From positions 438,202 to 502,201 of the forward strand of contig MNCI01003767.1 in the NCBI GenBank assembly GCA_015680685.1: 64,000 bases of DNA, written 5' to 3'. A model generated the notes under the pieces. That model worked only from the letters and a program-made list of their open reading frames with translations. It did no database searches and was not told the origin of the DNA. Position 1 is the first letter of the stretch. Every line of letters begins with the position of its first letter. Shown here piece after piece: positions 46,301 to 58,300 of the stretch. The translations under genes and the position numbers were made by a program. This DNA comes from Gnetum montanum (taxonomy: Eukaryota > Streptophyta > Gnetopsida > Gnetales > Gnetaceae).

Positions 46301-49300
46301 AGGTATAACATTTTAGTGTTGATTTCCTTCATTATATGTTAGGTTTCTTTTTATCTTGGAGAACTGACAGAAAGGATTCATGCTTCGGATCGACTTCAAA
46401 TCATCAGGAGTTCTCAGGCACAGTTAAAGGTATCTTTACATCTCTTTTCTTTTCTTTGTCAGATTTAATATTTTTTAATTACTACTTTCTTATAAGAGTA
46501 ATGTCCATTTTCAATTAACTTGCACAAATATATATATTTGATGAAGCTTTTCTTCTTCTTGTTTAGAATTTTATTGCAAGGTGTGAAAATTATGAATTAG
46601 TACCAAAGGAAGAAATGGAGATGCTTGTTGACAGTGATACAGATACTGCTGCTGCAAGAAGAGCTAAGAAGGTAGGATATTTATAGTTGAATTTTGGGTT
46701 ACATGTCCAAGTAGTTTATGTTTTTAGCTATTAGAATTTTCTTGTTTTATGATGGAGAATGCTAGCAATGAGGTGTTAACTTAGTGGAAGGAGTCTTGGC
46801 TTGGTGACCTCAGCTTACAGGTTTGATTCCACTAGGCAGCACTGTTTTACAAATTAAAAAAAAAAAATGGTAGAAAAGACTTTTGAAACTGGTTGCACAG
46901 ATCCAAGGGGTCTCAGTGGATGTAAGTAAAAAAATTCAGTTTCAGTTTATATTTTAATTTGCTGCTTTTGTAGATTGCAAGATTTAAAAGACAAAAGGCA
47001 GCAGAATCAAAACTTCAAGAGATTAAGGAGAGAAAAGAACGTCGTAGTAGATCAATGCAAGCTGCAGCAATTGACACAACTGTTGAACATGGGGAAGAAT
47101 CTGTATTAGAAGATGATAGTGAAGAAGAAAGAGAGGTGAGATCTGTTAATAGATGTGAGTTTTATATTCATAGTTATATTGTGGTTGTAGCCTGGAAAAG
47201 TGTTAACAACTACTATGTTTCCTGTTTTAACATGAAGAGTGGACCCTAGTTAAGGTTTGTGACTTTGTGCTATTTTGTTCCTGATTCTCAAATGTAGCCT
47301 TACAGTCTTCCATCTACAAGATTCTTGTTGTACACCTGCTTTGTTTTACGCTCAGATCTTTGACCTTGCCTGATTTGCCTGATTTAAAGTTACATAACAG
47401 TTTGTTCACACCCATTCTTGATTACCTTTTAGCCTTATATTGCACAGAACAGGTACTAAACAACTCCAAGAATTGCCCCATTGTAATATTGGATTTTGCA
47501 AACATGACATTGGGGACTTCTACCAGAATGTGAACAACGTGAGTGCCTGGCAACAATAACGGAAATGCCTTTGTTGTTCATTGCTGAGTAGAATATTTGC
47601 CATTGCTGAAATTCATGTATATTAGGAAGAAGAGTGTTCCGGAACTCAACCAAGAGTTCTGTACATTACATATATTACTCTTCTCTTCTGGCAGCGAGCA
47701 CTCCCTGTATGACAGTAACAGTTTCTGTTTGTGAGTTGTAAACTACTCTTTTAAATATGATTTTAACTGTGGATTCTTTGTTATAATTTTTCTTATTTTA
47801 ACTGCAGTTAGTCCAAATTGTACATGGTTAACTATTAATCATCAATTAGAAAAAAAGGAATCTTATGTCCAATGTTGGATCTGCTTATGCCCTGAAACTA
47901 ATGGATTCTACTGTTATTAAATATTCAAGAAAAGTTGTTCATGCAACCCGATACAAGAGGCACTTTGATCAAGAAAAGAGTTGACTACAAAAAGTGAACA
48001 TTTCCAAGGATGTCTTCAGTTGTGATCATAGGCACATTCAAAAAATTATAAATCAGAAAGCTATCCAAAGTATTTGGAATTATTTAAAAAGAAACAATTG
48101 TACTTCTGCAGTATTGAGGTGGGATTATTGCAAAAGAAGAATATCTAAGAGATGTTTTTACTTAGCATTTTTGAATTTAAATTAGTCAGGCTAGAATGGG
48201 AAGATGGTCTCAAATTTCCTGAGCAACAAATATGCCAATTTTTTGCCCAAGATATTATTGAAGAAGGAATACCTTGCAAAAGAGAACATTTAAGTAAAAT
48301 CAAAATATCAACACTAATAATTTAGTTGAGCTATTTCAAGTTGTATCAAAGACTCCTGGTCATTTTATAGGTGAAATTTTAAACATCATGATATGTACAT
48401 TTCTTCTGTCCTATAAATCCTTGGGGTCTCCAGTGGATGAAAGGAGATTCAGTTTCCAGTTTGCAAATAACTTATGCTGTAAATTTTTTTGGCCTCATAT
48501 AATAAATATCAACGCTGATCCTCTTTAATCACTCTTTTTGTGACGTGAAATTAATTAATTGGTTCATGTTTTCATTTGAAACATAATCACATCTAAATGC
48601 ATTTTGTAAGTCACATCTCTAACATGACTAACCTGTTTAATCAGCCCATAATAGGCATGCCTCATTTTTTCTGCGGATCTATCTGCAATAGCATCTTTTG
48701 AATATATACAGAGACTTTAAGGTATGTTGTTTCATCCTTTTTCTAAAAAATTTGAACAAATTTTTTTAAGATATTATAGGAAAAATGATGAATCAAGGGT
48801 ATTGGCTTCTTGCTTATAGTTATCTGATCTTATATGCAAGCTCACAATCATTCTACAAAATCACCTAAGTTAGATTTATATCGGTGAGTAGCAACACATC
48901 GTTGTCTATGTTAGGATCTCCAGCTTTATTGAAAGTTTGAAACTGGAAGTGAAGATTTTGCTTGTTACAATTAAGGATTTCCTATATCTATTAGACAGTT
49001 TAGTTTCAGCTTACTGTGAAACAAAAACTTAGTTAGGTGTCTAGTAGACTAGAAAGAGTGTAGCAAATATGAAGAGCCAGAATATATCATACTCATCTCA
49101 TCTGGATATAAACGGGGCAACGGGAATCCCAAAAAATACAAAAAATCACATCCATCACCATGAAAATTTGAGTTGAATAAGTTAGACAGTTAAAAAGGAA
49201 GTTAAGTGCGTTAACAATTACGGTGAGCATTAAAGGCATGAATAAGCTGATTGTGAACACTGCTGGAGTATATATCCAAGACATCTAGGAGCCAAGCCCA

Positions 49301-52300
49301 TACAGGACAGTATAGAAGCATGTTAAATCTATTTAGGAGGAAATTCCTAAAGGAAGGAAAAGGCAGTTACATGAACTCTTCTGTTGGATATAGATAATGC
49401 TGCTTTGATCGGTGTTGTACTAAAAGCTGGCATAAACTAGAGGCAAAGTAAGATGGTCTGCAAATGCAGAGGAACCTCTGATTCCAATAGTTAAACCCTT
49501 CCTTAAAAGGTCATGAACCATGCTTTGCTATCCAATGTTCAGAGCTAAGCTGAAAAACAAAACCACAGAACAAAACATATGTACACATTCAATGTGTAGG
49601 TAGTAAAATGCTCAAATGGAAACATCCATGGGAAGCAAGTGTAGAGTTCTTTTCAAGCAACAAAGTGCAAAGTGGCTCATTTATTTATAGAACAACACGT
49701 TCACAAATGAATGACACTTTTACCCACTGAATCCACTTTTACCCACTGAATCCAAGAGTGAGGATTTAAATGAACTCTCAACAACAAAACTCAAAAGTCC
49801 TTAGGGTAAACGCTTATTTTAATGTTTTAGATGGAGTCCCCTTCAAAATCTGGTTGTATAATATTATCACTTCTAATATGGCCAGATAGCATAAAATAAT
49901 AAATTTCTTTACCATTATTATGGATGAGGTAATTACATATATTCAAGATGAGCTAACTATAGAATTGCTATTAGACCTATAATCCTTTATGATGCTAAAT
50001 GCTGGCCCATGAAAAAGCATCAGGCTTGATGCATGCGTGTGGTAGAGATGCCTATGCTAAGGTGGATGTTGGGTGTGACTAGGAAAGATCAAATCAACTC
50101 TCCTTTAAGGGAAAGCTTAGAAGCAGCGCTCATAGATGATAGATGAGAAGATTAAGGAAAGTAATCTTAGATGGTTTGATGGTCATGTGCTAAAAAGACC
50201 AGAGAATGTTCTTGTTAGAACAAGCTACTTTATTAAGTTGAGGGGAACCAGCAAAGAGGTAGACCAAAGCATACTGAGTTATAAAGTTTTAATTTGACTA
50301 TATGTCTTGGGTGTACCTATATTTAAATTATTTCAAGTTCTACGCCCCCCAACCAAGAGGTAGACCAAAGCATAATTGGTTTGCTTGCATAAAGAAAGAC
50401 TTTGGATATTAATGCTTATTTTTCTCTTAATAGAAGTGAATAATGTAAGAGAAGTCATATAATTGACTCTATTAATTACACCCTAGAATCAAATGGATTG
50501 AGGATTAATAGAATTTAAACAAAATAACAAGTTATAAAGTTTTAATTTGACTATATGTCTTGGGGTGCAACTATATTTAAATTAATGCCGTCAATTCCTT
50601 AGTCCGTCACTTCGTCTTGGGGGGGGGGGGGGGGGGGGGAGCAAATTGCACTTGGTCTGTTGGGAGCAAGTGGCGCGACCACGCGGCGCGGGCGGCCTGG
50701 GCATCACGACGTTCGAGGACGAGTTGATGCTGGGGTGGCAATGGCTCGTTCTTTGGCTCCAACGGCCGCATCGGGACCTGGTCCCATGGATTAATATTAT
50801 ACGCAATAAATACGTCCGCTAGGAAGCGACGTCGCGGGACTCAAAATCTTGGCAGGCGGTTGCCAGACACGCGCGCGACATGCAGGCCTCGGGTTGGGCA
50901 AACCTTGAGCCCAGAGCCATCATGGCTGAAAAGTATCCCCGCTGCGACACATGGCGGCGGATCTGGAGAGGAAGGCTGCCTGAGAAAATTAAATTCTTCC
51001 TTTGGTTGTTGTAGCACGACGCGCTGCCTGTCAGGGCCCTGTTAAGACGGCGCGGGCTGCTAGACACAGACACGTGTCCGACATGTGGGGGTGCGGCAGA
51101 AACTACCCTCCACTTCGCCCGCGACTGTCCCCGCATGCGCGATGCGTGGCGGGGGGGGGGGGGGGGGCCCCCCCCNCCCCCCCGCCGAGATGCCTGACCG
51201 GCGATTCCTGGGCCACGCTACTTCTTTGGGTAGCATGGAAGGCCAGGAACAATTTCATTTTTTGGCAGCAGCGGCGCCCCTCTCCACAGCGATTGGTCTG
51301 GCAGGCCTTTATCGCATGGGAAGAAATTGACAGCGCCATGGGAACCATGCCCACGTTCGAGCCAGACTATGCCGCCTTTCAGGAATTCGAGGAGCTCTGG
51401 CAGTTGGTGGTTCAATGTGGGTGGGTAGATCCGCTACAACGACTGGTGGGGGACCCAGATTTGGCCGATGATGCTTTCTTCTCAAACTGGGTCAACGACC
51501 GTACCTTCTTCCGGGGGCGGGAGATCTGGGTAACGGAGGCAACGATTGCCAGCTGTCTGGGAGCCCCCATCGTTGGGGAGACCATCTTACCCTCCACCCA
51601 TGGCCTCCAGGACGCGGAGCTGTTCTTTAACGGGCCTATCCCCAGGACGAAGAGCAGGTAGGTGCCTAGGTCTGCCCTCCCCCGCCTTTGGGCGCGTGGT
51701 GTGGACTTGGTTGATAGATTCTTTGTTTAGTCCGGCAACGGATCCAAGCTGCAGGGCTTGCACTTCACCTTTCTCCGTTGCCTCAAAATGGGTTGCCAGG
51801 TCAACCTCCCTCGCTATTTTAAGGAAGCCCTTCGCCTCAAGTGTCGGGGTTGTCACTCGGGAGTGATTTTGGCTCTGTGGTGGGGGGCTAAGGGGGGCCA
51901 GCACCCCTCTTCCTTTGCCCCCCCGGGGGGGCCCTTGGGGGCCCCCCCCGGGGCGGGGGGGGGGGGGGGGGGCGGAGTGTTGGGGCCCTTGGGGTGCTAG
52001 CGTCACGCGGGGCCGCAGGGCCCTGAGGGAACGGCGCCCCCCTGCGCAACAGGGCCTGTCTACCTTAGCCCCCCCCAGAAATCTCCTGCCCCCCTGAAAC
52101 CTCCGTCTAGAACGAGGAACAACGAAAGAGGGTGGTGGAGGAAGCCAGAGAGGCGGAAAAAAAGGAGTGGGAGGCGAAGTGGACGGAGGCCCTCGCCCAG
52201 GCCCATTGCGAGTTAGAAGCCCAGTTCCAGGCTAGGGAGCAAGAACGGGCCAGACAGCAGGACATTATGGCAGATGCTGCCAGGGCGCGGCTCATCGAAG

Positions 52301-55300
52301 AAATCAGAGCCCAGGTGCGGGAGGAGCTCGCGCAGGAGGATGAAACCTGGAAACAGAGATAGCAGGCGGAGCAGGAGGAGCGGGCCCAGCTTTTGGAGGA
52401 GGAAGAGCAGAGACAACGACAGCTGGACCGTGCCCACGAGCATAACGCCAGACAATGGTTACGTGGGGGACGCTGCCCGTACCTTACGTTAGGTATCAGT
52501 TGCGAGAGTTCATGGGGCGAACTTCGTAGATACATCCGCCGAACCTCGGCGCACTGCCACCCCGACGCCGGCACCTCCCGTGAGGACAGAAATAGACGAC
52601 AGGCGGCCATGCAGGGTATCCAGCAGGCAGCCAGCTTCATGGACACGGAGGAACACCGGAATACTCTCGACCTTCTGCATGAGCTGATCTGCCCCAATTG
52701 TGCTTGCAGACAACTTCCTATGAACCCCTAAGGGGTGGGTGGAGTTTCCTTGGGGGGGCGCGCCCNNNNNNNNNNNNNNNNNNNNNNNNNNNNNNNNNNN
52801 NNNNNNNNNNNNNNNNNNNNNNNNNNNNNNNNNNNNNNNNNNNNNNNNNNNNNNNNNNNNNNNNNNNNNNNNNNNNNNNAAAAAAAAAAAAAAAAAAAAA
52901 ACAAAGAGGTAGACCACAACGTACTTGCTTTGCTTGCATATAGAAAGATATCAAAGATTTGGATATTAATGCTTATTTTGCTTTTAAGAGGTGAATAGTG
53001 TAAAAGAACTTCTATAGCTGACTCCATGAATAACACCCTAGAATCAAACAACCCACCCCCAACCCCCCCTCCCCAAAGAGGTAGACCACAACATACTTGG
53101 TTTGCTTGCATAAAGATAGATATTGAAGATCTGGATATTAATGCTTATTTTGCTCTCAAGAGGTGAATAGTGTAAAAGAATTTCTATAGTTGACTTCATG
53201 AATAATACCCTAGAATCAAATGGATTGAGGATTAATAAAAGTAAAATAAAATAATGAGTCATGAAGTTTTAATTTGATTATATCTCTTGGGGTGTAGCTA
53301 TATTTAAATCATTTTAGGTTTTGACACCTCCAACAAAGAGCTAAACCAAAGTATATTTGGTTTGCTTGCATAAAGAAAGACATTGAAGATTTGGATATTA
53401 ATGCTTATTTTATTCTCAATAAAGGTGAATAGTGTAAAGGAACCTATAAAGCTGACTCCATGAATAACACTCTAGAATGAAATGGATTGAGGAATATTAG
53501 AAGTAAAACAAAATACATGAAGTGCACGTTTAGTGATGAAGTGAGTAATGTAAGTAATTCAGATGCTTAGGTCTCTTGGTTTAAGTGGATAGTGAGATTA
53601 ACCATAATGTAATTAATAAAATTGAAGCAGGATGGAAGAAATGATGAGAAACTAGTGGTGTGCTTTATGATTGAAGAATTCCTATAAGGTTGAAGGGAAA
53701 CTTCTACAAAACTACTATTAGACCTGTGATCCTTTATGGTGCAGAATGTTGATGTATTAAAAAGAATTAGGCTTAATGTGTGCATGAGGTAGAGATGTGT
53801 ATGCTAAGGTGGATGTCAATAGAAAAGCTTGAATCAACTCTCTTATTAGTGAAAGTTTGGTAATAGCACCTATAGAGGAGAAGATGAAGGTATGTCGTGT
53901 TAGATGGTTTTGTCATCTGCTAAGAAAACCACAACATGGTCTTGTTAGAAGAGTAAAGTTAAGGGAAATGAACATAAAGGTAGACCATGGATAAAGAAAG
54001 ACATCGAAGATTTGGGTTTCAATGCTTATTTGGCTCCTAATAGAAGTAAATGACATAAAAGAACTCATATAGCCAACCCCATGTAGTTAGGATAAGGCTA
54101 GAATGATGATGATAAACATAAAAAAGTAAATACGTAAAATAAGGTTAATTAAAAAATTTGACATTAAAAATTATGCTTGTGTTTTGCTACATGAAGATGG
54201 TTATCTGCTCATTATGTTATGAATAATGATGTGAGTCTAATTCAGTGATTAAGGTGAGCGTTGATTGGTTACAAGGATGTAAGATATATTCTCTTTGACA
54301 GAATCATAGTTTTGTTTTCCCACAGGATTCAATAATACAACATTGAGTTTACATGCTATGTAAAGATGAATAAGGTTTACTTCATATATCTCTATTGATT
54401 TTAATTTATGTTTTTATAGATTGTTCTTGGTTTCCTCATTGGATTTGCCGCTAATGTATCTTTGATACAGTCTTATGTGACTTCTTCTTCTTGTTCTTCA
54501 TCATGAGTTCTACACCTAATAACTCTTCATCTGCATTACATGTTCCTTTGACTGAGGAGCACTTACATTGGTTCTTTGAACTCTTTTGGTGGGGGCTCTT
54601 ATATAGATATAGATTGTTATCATGAACATCTACTTGTTTTGATTCAGTGAATTATGTTGCATCTACCATTCTTTCAACCAGATGTCTTTTTCCTGTTGTG
54701 CATCACATGGATAGTTCTTCATCTTCCTAGATTTGTCTTTTCTACACGGACTGTTCTTTTGTCATTTGTATTTCACACGAACTGACCTTCCTTATTCTTT
54801 ATTCATTCCTTCATAAACTAACATCTATTTAAAGGACTCTTCTTTATTCATTCTTTCATAAACTAACGTCTATTTAAAGGACTCTTCAATATTATTGGTT
54901 ATGTTGACTTGGTGTCTTCTAACTCATTTTCATGAGCATCTTTTCCTTGGTTCAGGATTTCTGTTTTATGGATTTTTCAATTTGTTCCCTTGAACATGTT
55001 TCTGCTTTTCTATGTTACAAAATAGGGTGCATGAGAAGTGTCCTAAACATTAATTAATTTTCTAAAACTAAGGGAAAAACCTTAGGATGACTTTTTGATG
55101 GTTTTCCCATTGAAAAACATTATGTAAAATGAAGAAAAAAGGGTGCGGAAGCCCAAAAGTCCATATTATATTAAAAAACTTCAAATAGAAAGAAGTATTT
55201 GACGAGAAGATGTAATTAAAAATGACCCCAGAAAGATTTGTCTTATTAAAGTTTGGTCCAAACGAGGTTGGTCCCTAATAAAATCTATAAATAGATCCTT

Positions 55301-58300
55301 TCCTCTCCTTTGAATATAGAAAAACTTGATGAAGAAATAATGATGAAGACTTTGATCAATTAATGTTATCCGATGTTGTTATTGATGTTTGATGTATAAA
55401 AACAAACAATTGAAGCACCATTCTTCTTTATTTTTTCTCTACCAATTGAAGTATCAACGCTAACATGAAGCACCAAATTTGAAGTTATAGCAATCGATAA
55501 CAAACCTTTAACTTAATTTGAGGCTAAAACAATCTTTGCTTGAAGAATTGATGAAGGAAAGAAGAAGATCAAAGTTTGGATTCAAGTTGTTCAAGGAAGA
55601 ATCTAAACAAAATTAGTTTGACCATGACTTCTAGTTCATTTGGGGTCTCATTAGAAATCAACAACTACTTAACCATGACCTGAGGTGAAACAATTTGACT
55701 TTACCATGAGTTGTGGTCTATTCAAAATCTTGCAAATTAACCATGATTGCTCTAGGGCCCATGATTTGCCATGTGTTTTCATTAGTTTGAAAAGTTCCCC
55801 TACCACTACTTGTGGTTAAGTTGTGGTAAAATAAATTTTCACACATTTGAAGACTTTTCAGATTTTCCAATCAGTTTCAAAGCTTCCACCACTGTTACTT
55901 TTATACTTTATTATGCCATATTCCATACGTCATTGTTCATTTCTTTTCTATGCCCTTCGTTTCTATTTTTCTGGACATCATCCTTCACCTTTGTACTTTG
56001 GATCTTGTTTTTCTTTGTTCTTTGGACTTCACCTTTCAATTGTTACATAAAGAATTTTCTTTTCGTCTTTGCCCACATCTGTTTCATGTTTCATGCTTCA
56101 TCATGGATCATGATATCTCTTCCTTATATATCATTAAAAGTGGGACATGAGTCTCGTAAAAGGTTGCATCTCTATATATCCATTTGTTGAATAAATTATT
56201 ATCTCATTAGAATACACACGCATGATTCAGTGAGTCTTCATCCAATAATATTATATTATGGCTACTTGTATAATATTAAAATAGGAATATTTTACGAGCG
56301 GAGCTTTAGGATAAGTGCCAAATGCTAACAGTGAGGGTTTTTTTTCACCAATAATGTGACTTGTATGTGTTTTATTAAATATTAGTTACAATAGCATTGT
56401 CCATTAAGTATATATTTCATTTCGTATGCTATATCTTAAAAATAAATTATTGTAAATGCATTCTCATTATAGTGTCAAATACTACGTTATATTGTAACCT
56501 GACTCTTGTTATATAGAGAATATCAATTTCAGTGAATGCTTACAAGTAAACTATAATGTTCTGTCTGATCTGATTGACTCGTGGTTTTGTCTATAGGCGT
56601 GGCTAACAACAATATCACTGGCACTATGCAAGGTAATAACTGAATGTTAATTCTGTATTTGGGGTTTCACTTCAACCTCAGACATAAAATCTAGGCTTTC
56701 TTAATTTGTTGTTTAAGTTATGTATCTGTATTTCTTTTGTAGGTTTATTTGGCTGTCTCCTAAATAATTTTAATTTTGATTTATTTGACAGTTATATTTT
56801 ATTTAAATCAAATCAGCATAATTGGTGATTTTTTCTATGTTTATTTAAGGCGTTTGATCTTCTGGATGGCTTGAAGAAAGAAGAGGAGCTGGTTTCAGCA
56901 ATGGCAAACAATGTGGAGGTAATTTACAGTGCTCCTTTTTTCATATATCGTAGTAGGTAGTTTGACATGCCTCACCAAACCCCGTAACAAAAGAAAAAAG
57001 AAAGCAAACGTTGCTTTTATAGTTACTCCAGATGAAAGTGAGGGTAGTTCTGTTTAACATTATAAATCAGTGTACACTAATTTTTCTTCCTTGATATAGT
57101 TACATTGAAATAGCTCAATTTTATTGGTAGGAATTAAACTAGTGCAGTATTACCGAAAGGAGTTGAAAAAGCCTATATCCGAAGAAGCTAGTAAATCATC
57201 AGTGAATGGGAATTCAGTGTAGCAGAATTTGTCATTGCTATGTTCGATTCCAGGTCTTTAACCTCATCTATGGCAAATTCTTCTTTAAGCAACCCCTAAA
57301 AATACACCCTCCAACACTTTAAGATTTCTTTGTCTGCGAACAAAATCCGTTTGTCATCAGACTTAATGGACCTTATATGTTCAAAGTCTTTTCACCTCTT
57401 GTTTCAAGCCTTGACCATTTAATACTTTGAGTTCTTACCCTCTTTAGTTCCTAGCTTCTCATAAAAGGGATCAAAAGTGTTAAGTTTAGCCTTCCACACT
57501 GTCTTCATAGCTACATACTTTGCTACCTTGTACCTTTGTTTTCTACTTTGTTGCCACTGCTTGAAGCATGAATTATCTTGAATTTTTTCATTGCATATTC
57601 TCACTTCTTATTTGGGCTTTTAGGATCCATTGTAATAATAAATAAGTACAATGGAAAGGGTACACCCTCATATAGAATGCATGATGGGAGTGGGCTTCAA
57701 GATGTTGCAATTACAGGCTTAGAGATTTGTGGCTTGCCACTATAATGATAATACTATTATATACTGCAAAGCTTCTTTAGTGGAAGTTGGCAATTTTGAA
57801 GGAAATTGAGGTATTTTCAAACACCTTCGTCAATCATTGGGCATATTATTTGGAATTGAACTCTGGTTAATGTTAGCAATGGCATGAACAATAGGACCAA
57901 ACAATGAATTCAAGACAAAGACTTAAGTGATCTGGCACCAATAAATAATTTGCCATAACGGAACATCCAAAAACGTGGCTAGGTTCATGGATGAGCAGGA
58001 ATCCAATTAGACCTAGGGCTTTAACCTGTCATGAATACAAATAGATCTATCCAAAATATATAAAAAATGCAAGATATAATCAGTAATTTAGAAATACACA
58101 AAATAGTGCAAAGCGGGCAAAGCAGGAACCAATGTAAGAGACATTGGCATAACTTCCCTACCTGACAATTGATGAATCTTCAAACACTTGACATGTGTAT
58201 GAATAGATCTGAAGGTTCTAGCTTTGCAAATCACTTAATTGAGGAGGAAACCTAACAAAGAGTTAGATCTAGGCAATCAAAGGAAGGAAAGTAGAAAATA

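Larger units (their letters stand above)
50586..52765 (+). other. GC-rich block of retroelement sequence with homopolymer joins
   Basis: Base composition jumps from about one third G+C to well over half. A G run of about 21 bases (50618-50639), a G/C run with an N (51150-51183), a further G run (51955-51972) and the N gap break it up. It contains a LINE ORF2 end and an Athila-like third-ORF-like stretch. It interrupts the RTE-tail array. Either a foreign or wrongly joined contig, or a young insertion that has escaped deamination. Confidence 0.7.
47136..56596. other. TAP46 intron 5 (9.46 kb, with assembly gap)
   Basis: Begins GTGAGA and ends TGTCTATAG. It holds RTE-type LINE remnants, a tandem array of RTE tails, a GC-rich block and 114 Ns. 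In 47140-49960 I recognise only a SINE-tail copy near 48417, and in 54110-56596 no element with certainty. 55100-56330 has a TATA-like CTATAAATAG at 55286 and could be an old LTR. Confidence 0.8.

Noticed and set aside
46830-46845. A tRNA gene
   Set aside because: The B box is good, but the cloverleaf arms do not pair and the same A/B-box block recurs at many places with a non-tRNA tail. A SINE explains it.
51002-51661. 219-codon open frame as a host gene
   Set aside because: It fuses a LINE ORF2 end with Athila-like sequence across a G/C run with an undetermined base, so the long frame is partly an assembly product.
55810-56190. 126-codon open frame as a membrane protein gene
   Set aside because: The Phe/Ser/Leu-rich composition is what T-rich intron sequence gives, with three overlapping frames open at once and no family pattern.
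55100-56330. Solo LTR in TAP46 intron 5
   Set aside because: A TATA-like CTATAAATAG and adjoining sequence are suggestive, but I could not find both ends or a target duplication.
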